DNA of 64,000 nucleotides, from assembly GCF_004115975.1 (NCBI RefSeq), contig NZ_SDDZ01000001.1, forward strand, positions 248,001-312,000. The letters run 5' to 3'. This document shows positions 17,180 through 26,523 of this stretch, piece by piece (within the stretch, counting starts at the first letter, position 1; each line of letters starts with the position of its first letter). Source of the DNA: Gelidibacter gilvus (GTDB lineage: Bacteria; Bacteroidota; Bacteroidia; Flavobacteriales; Flavobacteriaceae). The translations under genes and the position numbers were made by a program. The notes under the pieces are model-generated. The model did not search any database. It saw nothing but the letters and a program-made list of their open reading frames with translations, and had not been told where the DNA came from.

Positions 17180-18103
17180 ATGCTAAACGTCCAAAACATT
17201 ACCTTCTCTTACACTAAAAAAAGCGCAGATACTCCTGTGCTCAATAATCTTAACTTTTCAGTAAATAGAGGAGAACACGTTTCTATTATTGGAGAAAGTG
17301 GCTCAGGAAAATCGACACTATTAAAAGTGATTTATGGAGAATATGACTTAAATGAAGGTCAAATTTTCTGGGATGATACGGAAATCTTAGGCCCAAAATA
17401 CAATCTTGTGGTGGGCTATGATTTCATGAAAAATGTTGCCCAAGAATTTGACTTGATGCCATTCATAACAGTTGAAGAAAATATTGGCAAACATCTGTCC
17501 AATTTCTTTCCAAAAGAAAAAAAAGAACGCGTTCAGGAGCTTTTGGAAGTGGTCGAATTAGAAGACTTTGCTAAAACCAAAGTTAAGACTTTAAGTGGTG
17601 GACAAAAGCAACGCGTGGCTTTGGCAAGAGCTCTGGCTAATCAGCCGGAGATCATCTTATTAGACGAACCTTTTAGCCATATTGATAACTTTCATAAACA
17701 ATCCTTGCGCAGAAGCGTGTTTAACTATTTAAAAGAAAAAAATATCGCTTGCATTGTGGCTACTCATGATAGTGAAGACGTATTGGCTTATGCTGACAGA
17801 ATGATTGTCTTGCACGATTCGAAAATCATCGCTAACAAATCGCCTCAAGAACTTTACAAAAACCCACAAATACCTTTAACGGCATCATTTTTCGGCGAAT
17901 TTAATCTCATCAATGATCAAATCATCTACGCGCATCAACTTCAAAGGGTTGAAAAATCTGATTTAAAAATAAAGGTTTACCGCAATTATTTCAAAGGCCA
18001 TTATTATTTAATTGAGGGACGTACAGATGATGATATTATATTTTTTGAGAATGATTCTCCACTTGATTTGAATCAAGAAATCTGCCTAAAGGTTGCTAAA
18101 TAG
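17180..18103 (+). CDS. ABC transporter ATP-binding protein
   Basis: A 307-residue ABC ATPase. It shows Walker A GESGSGKST (about 38-46), a Q-loop region, the signature LSGGQKQR near 139, Walker B IILLDEP near 158, and the H-loop ATHD near 194. The C-terminal 70 residues form an accessory domain like the ones of PotA/ModC-type importers. No permease or binding protein gene is adjacent, so the partner and substrate are unknown; it could also act in signalling or lipoprotein release. It begins right after a palindromic repeat, and no terminator is obvious after it. Confidence 0.88.
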   Translation: MLNVQNITFSYTKKSADTPVLNNLNFSVNRGEHVSIIGESGSGKSTLLKVIYGEYDLNEGQIFWDDTEILGPKYNLVVGYDFMKNVAQEFDLMPFITVEENIGKHLSNFFPKEKKERVQELLEVVELEDFAKTKVKTLSGGQKQRVALARALANQPEIILLDEPFSHIDNFHKQSLRRSVFNYLKEKNIACIVATHDSEDVLAYADRMIVLHDSKIIANKSPQELYKNPQIPLTASFFGEFNLINDQIIYAHQLQRVEKSDLKIKVYRNYFKGHYYLIEGRTDDDIIFFENDSPLDLNQEICLKVAK

Positions 18104-18341
18104 AGATTGGTTAAAACTGATTCCTGTAAAAATATCTACTTGACTTTTAACTAAATCCGAAAAACTACAGGATTGAAATTGATTTTAAATGGTTGTCATC
18201 GGCCAACAAAGATATCAATGCATAAGACAACAGATGGACAAACAATTCGAAATAAGGGACGCCTAAAATATCCTATGGGATTAACAGAACTGGAGATTCG
18301 TAGAATAAGGCATTTTATAAGATAAATAGAGAGTGAGGTCT

Positions 18342-18803
18342 TTAAAATATGTTTTCAATCACAAACTTGCTATCCCGAAAAACAACGACATCTCCAATTC
18401 CTTTCCCCATCAACAGCAATCCCATAGGTGTATTTGGAGAAATTGCAAAGAACGATTGCGAGTTAGCTGTCATTTGACCTGCACTTATCGCCAAATAATA
18501 ATTAGCATTTGAAGTCATCACCACACTTCCTAAACCTACAATTTCAGAATGCTTTGTCACATCAATTTTAGACAAAGCTTCTTTAAGAATTTCTACTTCA
18601 GCTAATTGTTGACCAACTTTTTCACGTTCCAATTGTAACATCGCCCTGCCAGTTTCGTGTTTATCACCGGCACTACTTTTGGTCTCCGAAGTCAAGGATT
18701 CCTGAATCTCATTGATTTGAATTTGGATTTTTGAATAACGATCTTCAACAAAATTGACACATTGCGCATAAAGATGTTGCTTTATATGGGGATCATTTTT
18801 CAT
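18342..18803 (-). CDS. GreA/GreB-like C-terminal domain protein
   Basis: A 153-residue protein with an N-terminal helical region (about 1-75, Glu/Lys/Gln-rich, coiled-coil-like) and a C-terminal FKBP-like domain of the GreA/GreB type. VGLGSVVMTSNANYYLAISAG and FFAISPNTPMGLLLMGK are the matching strands. Gre factors bind RNA polymerase through this domain and rescue backtracked complexes. The acidic tip residues of a true Gre coiled coil are not clearly present, so cleavage activity is uncertain. Relatives are sometimes labelled 3-oxoacyl-ACP synthase, which the sequence does not support. It overlaps mtgA by 11 bp. Confidence 0.72.
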   Translation of the reverse strand: MKNDPHIKQHLYAQCVNFVEDRYSKIQIQINEIQESLTSETKSSAGDKHETGRAMLQLEREKVGQQLAEVEILKEALSKIDVTKHSEIVGLGSVVMTSNANYYLAISAGQMTANSQSFFAISPNTPMGLLLMGKGIGDVVVFRDSKFVIENIF

Positions 18804-19488
18804 CCTTCTTATTATAATTTAAAGCACCGTGAAAACTCATCTGTTTCATGACCCACAATTTGCGACCGGCAATATAGTTTGTTGGCGGATTGGCACGATA
18901 TTTTAGTGGACGGGGCAAAATAGCGGCAATGGCGGCAGCCTCGCTTTTGCTCAACTTTGAAGCCGATTTTTTAAACCAATATTGAGATGCTGCTTCAGCA
19001 CCATAAATTCCGTTACCCATTTCAATACTGTTTAAATAAACCTCCATAATGCGTTCCTTGGACCAAATCAATTCGATCCAAAACGTGACATAGGTTTCCA
19101 TTCCTTTTCTAGCCCAACTGCGCTGTGGCCATAGAAATACATTTTTTGCAACCTGTTGGCTGATGGTGCTCGCACCTCTTACTCGTTTCCCTTTTTGATT
19201 GTTATCAAAAGCCTTTTCAATGGCTTTCATGTCAAACCCCTTGTGCTTTAAAAAATTCTGGTCTTCACTGCAAATAACCGCCAATTGTAAATTTTTAGAA
19301 ATCTCCTCAATTGGCACCCAATCGTGTTTCCAAACGGTTTCTTTTTTGGCTTCTTTCTGTTCAAAATACCTAATGACCATCAAAGGTGTCGCCGGTACAG
19401 GCACCCATTTGAACACAACCACTCCAATTATTGGAATGACCAACAGCCATAAGACCAATTTGAAAAGAAATTTAAATACTTTTTTCAT
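18793..19488 (-). CDS. mtgA: Monofunctional biosynthetic peptidoglycan transglycosylase
   Basis: A 231-residue membrane-anchored GT51 glycosyltransferase that polymerises lipid II into glycan strands. One N-terminal transmembrane helix (about 5-27) precedes the catalytic domain. The catalytic Glu lies in CSEDQNFLKHKGFD near 75, followed by RGASTISQQVAKN near 109 and the third motif WSKERIMEVYLNSIEMGNG near 140. No transpeptidase domain follows, hence MtgA rather than a class A PBP. Its 3' end overlaps the GreA-like gene, so the two are cotranscribed. Confidence 0.94.
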   Translation of the reverse strand: MKKVFKFLFKLVLWLLVIPIIGVVVFKWVPVPATPLMVIRYFEQKEAKKETVWKHDWVPIEEISKNLQLAVICSEDQNFLKHKGFDMKAIEKAFDNNQKGKRVRGASTISQQVAKNVFLWPQRSWARKGMETYVTFWIELIWSKERIMEVYLNSIEMGNGIYGAEAASQYWFKKSASKLSKSEAAAIAAILPRPLKYRANPPTNYIAGRKLWVMKQMSFHGALNYNKKDEK

Positions 19489-19536
19489 GAATTATTCTAT
19501 TTAAAGCTACATACAGGTTGTTGGAAACTCAGCGAA

Positions 19537-20652
19537 TTAATCCACCAAATCAGCCAATTCCCTACCTACATGACTACCAATGGCAATCCCCATACCTCCA
19601 AGCCTTACGCCACAAAACACGCGATTGCTCAACTGTTTTATAATCGGTTGTTTTGTAACGCCTACACCCATGATGCCACTCCATCTGTGTTCGATTTCAA
19701 AAGACGTCTTGGGTAAAATTGTGGTTTTCAAAAGTTCTTCCAATTTATTTTGAATGATTTCGGTCTGTACCATTTCAGTGGTTTCTTCGGTTTTGAAATC
19801 GAGATTGCGACCGCCGCCCAATAAAATTCGCGAGTCAATATTACGAAAATAATAGAACCCTTTATCGAGATGGAATGTTCCTTTAATTTTTAAATTTTGA
19901 ATCGGTTTTGTGATTAAAACTTGTGCTCTAGCTGGTTTCACTTCAGCATCTATCAGTTTTGATGCGAATCCATTCGTACAAATTAGCAACTGATTCGTTT
20001 TAAATTCAAATTTATCTGTTTCGATTTGTACGTTTCCATTTAATTCTTTAAAACGCTCTACAGAAACTGCATTAAGGATTAGAATGCCTTTGCTTAACGC
20101 CAAATCGGTTAAGGATCGCATCATCTTTCCAGTGTCAATTTGACCTTCAAATGGTGTAAAACTAAGTTGTTTTTGAATGTTTTCAAAGTTGAAAGGATTG
20201 TCTTTGATTTGAAAAACATCATCCTTAAAATGTGGCTTTAGGAGTGCATTAACTTTATCCATATGAGACATGCAATAATCATAGCCTTCATGATCGTGTT
20301 GATCAAATAATTCATAGCCGCCATTCTGTTGGTAGTCGATGGCCTTATCAGATAATGTTTTGCGTAACAATGATAGACCTTTACTTCGTTTCTCTATCAG
20401 TTGGATTACTTCATCTTCAGAATGTGTATTGAGATCATCTAAAATCTCACTAAGACTTCCAAAACAAGCGAAGCCAGCATTTTTTGTGCTTGCTCCCTGT
20501 GGTAAATAGCCTCTCTCAAGAATGACAATAGTAGCTTTTGGAAACCGCTCCTTCAACCGTAAAGCGCAATTGAGCCCAACAATGCCGCTACCAATAATGG
20601 TGTAGTCAATATTGGAGAGGTAACTTTTTATTTCCCAATAGGAAAGGTTCAT
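19537..20652 (-). CDS. FAD-dependent oxidoreductase, D-amino acid oxidase (DAO) family
   Basis: A 371-residue flavoprotein with the N-terminal dinucleotide fold IIGSGIVGLNCALRLKE (about 18-34). A DAO-type substrate region and a C-terminal GIMGVGVTKQPIIKQL, then VRLGGMGIAIGSHVGRELA, match the FAD-closing motif of glycine/D-amino acid oxidases. The YYFRNIDSRILLGGGRN stretch is also typical. The likely activity is oxidation of an amine or amino acid using FAD; substrate unknown. It lies 48 bp upstream of mtgA on the same strand and may share its transcript. Confidence 0.85.
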   Translation of the reverse strand: MNLSYWEIKSYLSNIDYTIIGSGIVGLNCALRLKERFPKATIVILERGYLPQGASTKNAGFACFGSLSEILDDLNTHSEDEVIQLIEKRSKGLSLLRKTLSDKAIDYQQNGGYELFDQHDHEGYDYCMSHMDKVNALLKPHFKDDVFQIKDNPFNFENIQKQLSFTPFEGQIDTGKMMRSLTDLALSKGILILNAVSVERFKELNGNVQIETDKFEFKTNQLLICTNGFASKLIDAEVKPARAQVLITKPIQNLKIKGTFHLDKGFYYFRNIDSRILLGGGRNLDFKTEETTEMVQTEIIQNKLEELLKTTILPKTSFEIEHRWSGIMGVGVTKQPIIKQLSNRVFCGVRLGGMGIAIGSHVGRELADLVD

Positions 20653-20758
20653 TTTTATCTGGTTTTGGGGTATAAAAGTAAGAATTATAAACTCGTCCTA
20701 TAAAAATCATTATGGTTTTTAAATACGGATTCCCGTTATATAAAAATGATATAGGCAT

Positions 20759-20786
20759 AAAAAAACTCCGAAATTTCTTTCGGAGT
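20759..20786 (-). terminator. Rho-independent terminator after accC
   Basis: Read on the minus strand: the 9-bp stem ACTCCGAAA/TTTCGGAGT has a 4-nt loop and is followed by seven T, just after the accC stop codon. Confidence 0.9.
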
Positions 20787-20794
20787 CTGTATTG

Positions 20795-22147
20795 TTAGTC
20801 TTCAACTGGAGCTTCCATTTTAAAGCTTTCCATAAATTTAGTGGTATAATTACCAGCCAAATAATCTGGATGATCCATCAATTGTCGATGGAATGGAATT
20901 GTAGTCTTAATACCTTCTATTACGAATTCGTCCAAAGCACGTTTCATCTTACTGATGGCCTCATCACGTGTTTGCGCAGTGGTGATCAACTTAGCAATCA
21001 TAGAATCATAATTTGGTGGAATCGTATAGCCTGAGTACACATGTGTATCCAAACGCACACCGTGACCACCTGGGGCGTGAAGCGTAGTTATTTTTCCTGG
21101 GGAAGGTCTAAAATCATTATATGGATCTTCCGCATTGATTCGACATTCAATAGAATGTAATTTTGGTGTATAGTTTTTACCGGAAATCGGTACTCCTGCA
21201 GCCACAAGAATCTGTTCTCTGATCAAGTCAAAATCAATCACTTGCTCAGTGATAGGATGCTCCACCTGAATACGGGTATTCATCTCCATAAAATAGAAAT
21301 TTCGATGTTTGTCTACCAAAAATTCTATTGTTCCTGCACCTTCATACTTAATGTATTCTGCAGCTCTAACTGCTGCCAATCCCATTTCATTTCGAAGTTC
21401 ATCAGTCATAAATGGTGATGGGGTTTCTTCAGTCAGTTTTTGGTGACGACGTTGAATTGAACAATCACGTTCTGATAAATGACAGGCTCTTCCTGTAGAA
21501 TCCCCAACAATTTGTATTTCGATATGTCGTGGTTCTTCAATAAGTTTTTCGAGGTACATCGCATCATTACCAAAAGCAGCTCTCGCCTCATGACGTGCAG
21601 AATCCCAAGCATCTTTAAGTTTTTCCAATTTCCAAACGGCACGCATCCCTTTTCCGCCACCGCCTGCTGTGGCCTTTATCATAACAGGAAAGCCCATTTC
21701 AATTGACAGTTTTTCGGTTTGCTCGTAGGATTCCAAGATGCCATCACTTCCTGGCACACAAGGAACACCCGCTTTTTTCATGGTCGCTTTGGCAGAAGCC
21801 TTATCGCCCATTTTCTCGATCATTTCTGGAGAAGCGCCAATAAACTTTATATTGTGCTCTTCGCATATTCTCGAAAACTTAGCGTTTTCCGACAAAAATC
21901 CGTAACCAGGATGAATGGCGTCAGCGTTAGTAATCTCTGCTGCCGCAATAATATTGGACATTTTTAGATACGACTCACTACTTGGTGGTGGTCCGATACA
22001 TACCGCTTCATCCGCAAATTTGACGTGCAAACTTTCGGCATCTGCAGTAGAATAAACAGCCACTGTTTTAATGCCCATTTCCTTACAGGTTCTGATAACG
22101 CGCAATGCTATTTCACCTCTATTGGCTATTAATATTTTTTTAAACAT
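20795..22147 (-). CDS. accC: Acetyl-CoA carboxylase, biotin carboxylase subunit
   Basis: A 450-residue ATP-grasp enzyme that carboxylates biotin on AccB in the first step of fatty acid synthesis. It has the N-terminal [15 protein letters not shown], the [10 protein letters not shown] motif, the glycine-rich ATP loop [12 protein letters not shown] near 158, [12 protein letters not shown], and the active-site [16 protein letters not shown] near 285. Full length for the family. It lies 86 bp downstream of accB on the same strand and ends at a clear terminator. The carboxyltransferase genes accA and accD are not in the window. Confidence 0.97.
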   Translation of the reverse strand: MFKKILIANRGEIALRVIRTCKEMGIKTVAVYSTADAESLHVKFADEAVCIGPPPSSESYLKMSNIIAAAEITNADAIHPGYGFLSENAKFSRICEEHNIKFIGASPEMIEKMGDKASAKATMKKAGVPCVPGSDGILESYEQTEKLSIEMGFPVMIKATAGGGGKGMRAVWKLEKLKDAWDSARHEARAAFGNDAMYLEKLIEEPRHIEIQIVGDSTGRACHLSERDCSIQRRHQKLTEETPSPFMTDELRNEMGLAAVRAAEYIKYEGAGTIEFLVDKHRNFYFMEMNTRIQVEHPITEQVIDFDLIREQILVAAGVPISGKNYTPKLHSIECRINAEDPYNDFRPSPGKITTLHAPGGHGVRLDTHVYSGYTIPPNYDSMIAKLITTAQTRDEAISKMKRALDEFVIEGIKTTIPFHRQLMDHPDYLAGNYTTKFMESFKMEAPVED

Positions 22148-22233
22148 AACATTTCAAATTAAAAATTTCAAATTCCAATCACCAAATTCCAAGTATTGGA
22201 TTTTGAGATTTGTCTATTGGAATTTTCATTTGG

Positions 22234-22710
22234 TTATGATGGATCTACTAAGAATAATGGTTGATCAAATTCAACCGGAGAAGAATCGTCAACTAATATT
22301 TTAATAATTTTCCCTGAAACTTCAGATTCAATTTCGTTGAATAATTTCATGGCTTCAATCACGCACAAGACATCACCCTCTTTAATGGTTTTACCTACTT
22401 CAACAAACATTGGTTTGTCTGGAGAAGGCTTGCGATAAAACGTTCCAATAATTGGCGATTTAATGGTAATAAACTTTGAATTTTCATCAACAGCAGGAGC
22501 TGCAATTGCTTGCGGTGCAACCTGTGGTGCCTGAGCTTGTGCAACAGGAGCTGGACCCATTGGAATTTGTTGCACATAAGTTGTGGATTCTCCTCTATCT
22601 TCACTACCTGTTTTAATGGTAATTTTGATATCATCCATCTCCAATTTAACCTCACTTGCGCCAGATTTGGCAACAAACTTGATTAAGTTTTGAATTTCTT
22701 TTATATCCAT
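22234..22710 (-). CDS. accB: Biotin carboxyl carrier protein of acetyl-CoA carboxylase
   Basis: A 158-residue BCCP. The N-terminal 45 residues form the conserved dimerisation region, followed by an Ala/Pro/Gln-rich flexible linker (about 50-75). The biotinyl domain has the biotin-accepting lysine at about 122 in VIEAMKLFNEIES. It carries the carboxyl group between AccC and the carboxyltransferase. It lies 36 bp downstream of fabH, so fabH-accB-accC form an operon for starting and feeding fatty acid synthesis. Confidence 0.97.
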   Translation of the reverse strand: MDIKEIQNLIKFVAKSGASEVKLEMDDIKITIKTGSEDRGESTTYVQQIPMGPAPVAQAQAPQVAPQAIAAPAVDENSKFITIKSPIIGTFYRKPSPDKPMFVEVGKTIKEGDVLCVIEAMKLFNEIESEVSGKIIKILVDDSSPVEFDQPLFLVDPS

Positions 22711-22746
22711 AATAATTAGAATTTAAATATTTAAAGATTAGTTAGT

Positions 22747-23742
22747 TTATGAATTATAAGCCCAGGTAAGGTACACTGAACCCCAAGTAAAGCCGCCTCC
22801 GAAGGCCACAAATATCAATTTGTCGCCTTTTTTTAGTTGCTTTTCGTAGTCAAATAAGAGCAAGGGTAGCGTCGCAGATGTCGTATTTCCATATTTATGA
22901 ATATTCACCATTACTTTACTATCATCAAGCTCTATTCTGTTTGCCGTGGCATCAATAATGCGTTTATTTGCTTGATGCGGCACCAACCAAGCAATATCAT
23001 CTTTTTGTAGATTGTTTCTGACCAATATTTTTTCGGTCACGTCAGCCATATTAAAAACAGCTTTCTTAAAAACCATCTTCCCTTCTTGAAAAATATAGTG
23101 TTTTCCTTCGGCTATCGCTTCTGGTGTTGAGGGATAAGAAGAACCTCCATAGGTAGCCTGCAGGAATTCCCTTCCATCTCCATCACTTCTCAAAAGCTCA
23201 TCCTGAAGACCAAAACCTTCTGTATTGGGTTCAAAAAGCGCAGCACCTGCACCATCTCCAAAAATAATACATGTGGCTCTATCTTTATAATTAATCATTG
23301 ATGAGTTCTTATCCGCACCTATCAATAGGACTTTTGTATATTTCCCGGATTCAATATAACGAGCAGCTACAGACATTCCATATAAAAAACTAGAACATGC
23401 CGCTTCCAAATCAAATGAAAATGCATTTATAGCGCCAATTTGCGTAGCTGTATAGGCCGCCGTAGCAGCAGCCTTCATGTCTGGTGTGGCCGTAGCAACA
23501 ATCACCAATTCTATTTCTTCCGGATTTAAACCTTTTTTATCTATGAGATCTTGAGCGGCTTTAATGGCTAAATAAGAAGTGCCTTTACCGTCTTCTTTGA
23601 GGATTCTTCGCTCTTTGATTCCTGTTCTACTGGTTATCCATTCATCATTCGTATCGACTAGGGTTTCCAAAATTTGGTTTGTCAACACATATTCAGGTAC
23701 ATATCCTCCTATGGCAGTAATTGCTGCAGTGATTCTACTCAT
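22747..23742 (-). CDS. fabH: 3-oxoacyl-[ACP] synthase III
   Basis: A 331-residue ketosynthase that condenses acyl-CoA with malonyl-ACP to start fatty acid chains. The catalytic triad is visible: Cys116 in LEAACSSFLYG, His in WLVPHQANKRI near 253, and Asn in HKYGNTTSA near 283. The C-terminal GGGFTWGSVYLTW is characteristic of FabH. Its place in the rpmF-fabH-accB-accC block marks it as the housekeeping enzyme and not the DarB-type ketosynthase of dialkylresorcinol synthesis. Confidence 0.96.
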   Translation of the reverse strand: MSRITAAITAIGGYVPEYVLTNQILETLVDTNDEWITSRTGIKERRILKEDGKGTSYLAIKAAQDLIDKKGLNPEEIELVIVATATPDMKAAATAAYTATQIGAINAFSFDLEAACSSFLYGMSVAARYIESGKYTKVLLIGADKNSSMINYKDRATCIIFGDGAGAALFEPNTEGFGLQDELLRSDGDGREFLQATYGGSSYPSTPEAIAEGKHYIFQEGKMVFKKAVFNMADVTEKILVRNNLQKDDIAWLVPHQANKRIIDATANRIELDDSKVMVNIHKYGNTTSATLPLLLFDYEKQLKKGDKLIFVAFGGGFTWGSVYLTWAYNS

Positions 23743-23875
23743 CGTTTTGATTTAGAAATGACCCAAAATTTGACTAAAATCAGCCAAAAGCAGTAAATTA
23801 TAGATGAATTTACTAATTATTTAGTCAAATATGATGCAAATTAAGTTGTTTTTAAGACTTTCAAAAATTAAACAT

Positions 23876-23907
23876 AAAAAAAACGCCCAAGTGTGAGCGT
23901 TTTTTTG
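23876..23907 (-). terminator. Terminator between rpmF and fabH
   Basis: The stem AAACGC...GCGTTT is flanked by A and T runs on both sides, with one internal mismatch and a short loop. It lies 17 bp after the rpmF stop and would work in either direction. Confidence 0.75.
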
Positions 23908-23923
23908 TATGCATGCATAGTAG

Positions 23924-24127
23924 TTATGCTAAATTTTCCTCTTTCTCAGAGTTGTCTATAAGCACTTGACCTCTGTAGTATAGTTTTCCTTCATGCCAAT
24001 GAGCTCTATGGAATAAGTGTGCTTCCCCTGTAGTAGGACACGTTGCAATTGTAGGAACAACTGCTTTATAATGTGTTCTTCTTTTATCTCTTCTGGTTTT
24101 AGAAATTTTTCTTTTAGGATGTGCCAT
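23924..24127 (-). CDS. rpmF: 50S ribosomal protein L32
   Basis: A 67-residue basic ribosomal protein. The start [19 protein letters not shown] is the classic L32 N-terminus, followed by [15 protein letters not shown]. Only one of the usual zinc-binding cysteines is present, so this is a zinc-free (C-) form. It lies 11 bp downstream of the yceD-family gene, the typical rpmF partner. A hairpin terminator follows. Confidence 0.97.
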   Translation of the reverse strand: MAHPKRKISKTRRDKRRTHYKAVVPTIATCPTTGEAHLFHRAHWHEGKLYYRGQVLIDNSEKEENLA

Positions 24128-24138
24128 TTTATATCGTA

Positions 24139-24690
24139 TTATTTATCCGTTAATAGTTTTTTTAATGTATTCCAACGAGGATCAATCTCCTCTGATTCTT
24201 CTTTTTCTTCTATGTCTTTTGGACTTAGTTCTTCTAATTTTGTAAGTATTTCTGATTTTAAGGTACCATCTTCTATTCCTGGATGGATGCGTTTTATCGG
24301 CATTGCCAAAATAATCAATTCATAAATGTACTGAGCCACATTGAGCTCAAATTCACCATGTGGAATGATTAAAATATTTTCATCTTCGTCATTGTACTCA
24401 TCTCCAAAGTTTACAACCAAATTAAAATCATCGTCAATCGTTTGGTCGTAAGGCTCATTAGTGGTATCGCAATTAACATTTACCGTACCTGATGCTTCAA
24501 AATCCAATTCTAAGAGTGTTGCTTTCTTTTCAAAAAGCAAATTCACTTTCACATTGGCATCATTAAATTCATCATACCCAAAATCTTCAAAGAACTTTTT
24601 ATCAATTTGATAATCAAAATGGTGCTTCCCTAATTTTAATCCTACAAATTGTATGTCATACTCTTTAAAGGGCTTCATGGTCGCATTCAT
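24139..24690 (-). CDS. YceD/DUF177 family protein
   Basis: A 183-residue (or 179 from the second ATG at 24678) DUF177 protein. Relatives sit next to rpmF across bacteria and have been linked to 23S rRNA accumulation. Seen are the conserved centre [17 protein letters not shown] (only one of the usual two cysteines) and an acidic C-terminus with [11 protein letters not shown], the family's typical end. A -7 box at 24701-24708 would put transcription start only a few bases from the first ATG, which favours the second ATG as start. It is cotranscribed with rpmF. Confidence 0.9.
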   Translation of the reverse strand: MNATMKPFKEYDIQFVGLKLGKHHFDYQIDKKFFEDFGYDEFNDANVKVNLLFEKKATLLELDFEASGTVNVNCDTTNEPYDQTIDDDFNLVVNFGDEYNDEDENILIIPHGEFELNVAQYIYELIILAMPIKRIHPGIEDGTLKSEILTKLEELSPKDIEEKEESEEIDPRWNTLKKLLTDK

Positions 24691-24700
24691 TTTGAGGGTG

Positions 24701-24708
24701 CAAATATA
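24701..24708 (-). promoter_or_regulatory. Candidate -7 box for the yceD-rpmF unit
   Basis: On the minus strand this reads TATATTTG, an exact TAnnTTTG match just upstream of the DUF177 gene, after pdxA. Confidence 0.45.
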
Positions 24709-24750
24709 GAAAATATTTCTTATTAGAAAAAAGCTATTAACAAAAAATGT

Positions 24751-25797
24751 TTACATCTTTTTTGTAGCCTTCTTTAGAGGATTTTTAGTGAGCTTTTTAT
24801 ATTCCTTTCTATTCTTATAAATCTGAATAGCAGTAAAAACCGCTGCTTTGAATGAACTTTCATCCGCTGTTCCCTTACCCGCGATTTCAAATGCAGTTCC
24901 GTGATCTGGAGAGGTTCGTATCTTGGTTAAACCTGCGGTATAATTAACACCTTCACCAAAAGTGATAGTCTTGAAAGGAATCAGCCCTTGATCGTGATAG
25001 GACGCAATAATAGCATCAAAATTTAAATAGTTTTTAGAACCAAAGAAACTATCCGCAGAATAAGGTCCGTAGACCAATTTACCTTTTTCCCTTATTTTCA
25101 GAAGCGTAGGTTTTAAGATTTCCTCATCTTCTTTTCCAATAACACCATTATCTCCGGCGTGGGGATTAATTCCCAAAACCGCAATTTTTGGTCTATTGAC
25201 TCTAAAATCCTTGACTAAAGATTCATAAATAGTCTGGACTTTTTCTTCAATAAGTTTTGCAGTGATATGTTCCGGCACATCTTTAACCGGCACATGATCT
25301 GTAAGTAAACCCACCTTAAGCTTATCAGTAACCATAAACATCAGACTGTTCCCACCAAGTTCCTTAGCTAAATAATCTGTATGGCCTGGGAAATTAAAAC
25401 TTTCCGATTGGATGGTCAATTTATTGATAGGCGCTGTTACCAATACATCAATATCATCGTTTTTTAAAGCTTCAGTGGCTTTTTCCAACGATTTAAAAGC
25501 ATATTCTCCTGCTTTTAAATCCTCTTCTCCAAAAGCTATTTCAATAGTTTCTTTCCAAACATTCAAAACATTCACCTTTGCTTCAATCACCTGACTCAAG
25601 TCATTTATACCGTGAAAATTAATGCCACTGTCGAAATGTTTTTTAAAAAAGGACATGGTTTTTATAGATGCAAAAATTATAGGGGTACAAAACTCAAGCA
25701 TTCTGGAATCCTCAAAAGTCTTCAAGATGATTTCAGCACCAATGCCATTCAAATCACCTATGGAAATCCCTACTCTAATTTGCTCTTCTTTTTTCAT
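24751..25797 (-). CDS. pdxA: 4-hydroxythreonine-4-phosphate dehydrogenase
   Basis: A 348-residue NAD-dependent enzyme of pyridoxal 5'-phosphate synthesis (DXP-dependent route). Motifs include GISIGDLNGIGAEI at the N-terminus, the substrate and metal-binding His in FPGHTDYLA near 138, LGINPHAGDNG near 208, and ASYHDQGLIPFK near 262 with the metal-binding His. RTSPDHGTAFEIAG near 288 is the C-terminal signature. A Lys-rich tail ends the protein. It is on the same strand as yceD-rpmF but with its own spacer; convergent genes are absent and ribE is divergent. Confidence 0.96.
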   Translation of the reverse strand: MKKEEQIRVGISIGDLNGIGAEIILKTFEDSRMLEFCTPIIFASIKTMSFFKKHFDSGINFHGINDLSQVIEAKVNVLNVWKETIEIAFGEEDLKAGEYAFKSLEKATEALKNDDIDVLVTAPINKLTIQSESFNFPGHTDYLAKELGGNSLMFMVTDKLKVGLLTDHVPVKDVPEHITAKLIEEKVQTIYESLVKDFRVNRPKIAVLGINPHAGDNGVIGKEDEEILKPTLLKIREKGKLVYGPYSADSFFGSKNYLNFDAIIASYHDQGLIPFKTITFGEGVNYTAGLTKIRTSPDHGTAFEIAGKGTADESSFKAAVFTAIQIYKNRKEYKKLTKNPLKKATKKM

Positions 25798-25881
25798 CCT
25801 AATTTTAATTATCTTGTACGATGCGCTTAAATGGAACAGTTTTCTAAATAGAAGATGATCCTCAATTTCTTAATAAAGCCT

Positions 25882-25889
25882 TATCTTTG
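25882..25889 (+). promoter_or_regulatory. Candidate -7 box for ribE
   Basis: TATCTTTG is an exact TAnnTTTG match 44 bp upstream of the ribE ATG. The spacer is too short for an FMN riboswitch, and none was seen. Confidence 0.45.
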
Positions 25890-25932
25890 TAAGCCATTAT
25901 ACAAATGCAAATTTAACTAATTATTCGACAAT

Positions 25933-26523
25933 ATGTTTACTGGAATCATTGAAGATTTAGGCGTGATCACAAATTTGGAACATGATCATGATAATCTTGA
26001 CATCACCTTAAAGAGTAATTTCACTTCTGAATTAAAAGTTGACCAAAGTGTAGCCCATAATGGCGTATGCTTAACGGTAACTTCTTTAAATGGCTCGTTG
26101 TATACAGTTACAGCAATTAGAGAAACACTCAACAAAACCAATTTGGGCGGATTGAAAATTGATGATCAGGTGAACTTGGAGCGTGCCATGAAGCTTGGCG
26201 ACAGATTAGACGGTCATATTGTACAAGGCCATGTGGACCAAACGGCCACTTGCAAATCTATTGAATTTCAAAATGGAAGTTGGTTATTCACTTTTGAATA
26301 CGATGCATCCTTAAATAACATTACCATTGAAAAAGGGTCTATTACAGTAAATGGTGTGAGCTTAACGGTAGTAAACAGTCAGAAAAATGAATTTAGCGTC
26401 GCTATTATCCCTTATACCTACGAACACACAACATTTAAGTTTTTAGAAAAAAACAGTCTCGTGAACTTAGAATTTGATGTTCTTGGGAAATATATTAAAC
26501 GACTTTATGAACTGAAAATCTAA
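25933..26523 (+). CDS. ribE: Riboflavin synthase alpha subunit
   Basis: A 196-residue trimeric enzyme that dismutates two molecules of 6,7-dimethyl-8-ribityllumazine to riboflavin. It has the internal duplication of the family: MFTGIIEDLG opens the first half, and GDRLDGHIVQGHVDQTAT near 94-111 opens the second. VAHNGVCLTV and ITVNGVSLTVV are the paired motifs. Length is normal. No other rib genes are nearby. Its stop overlaps by 4 bp the 3' end of a small convergent gene. Confidence 0.96.
   Translation: MFTGIIEDLGVITNLEHDHDNLDITLKSNFTSELKVDQSVAHNGVCLTVTSLNGSLYTVTAIRETLNKTNLGGLKIDDQVNLERAMKLGDRLDGHIVQGHVDQTATCKSIEFQNGSWLFTFEYDASLNNITIEKGSITVNGVSLTVVNSQKNEFSVAIIPYTYEHTTFKFLEKNSLVNLEFDVLGKYIKRLYELKI

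Noticed and set aside
18342-18803. 3-oxoacyl-ACP synthase, a label often seen for relatives of this protein
   Set aside because: At 153 residues it has no ketosynthase motif. The C-terminal strands fit the GreA/GreB domain.
22747-23742. DarB-like ketosynthase for dialkylresorcinol synthesis
   Set aside because: The gene is in the conserved rpmF-fabH-accB-accC block and has the standard FabH triad and C-terminus, so it is the housekeeping FabH.
25798-25932. FMN riboswitch upstream of ribE
   Set aside because: The spacer is short, shared with divergent pdxA, and has none of the conserved helices of the FMN aptamer.
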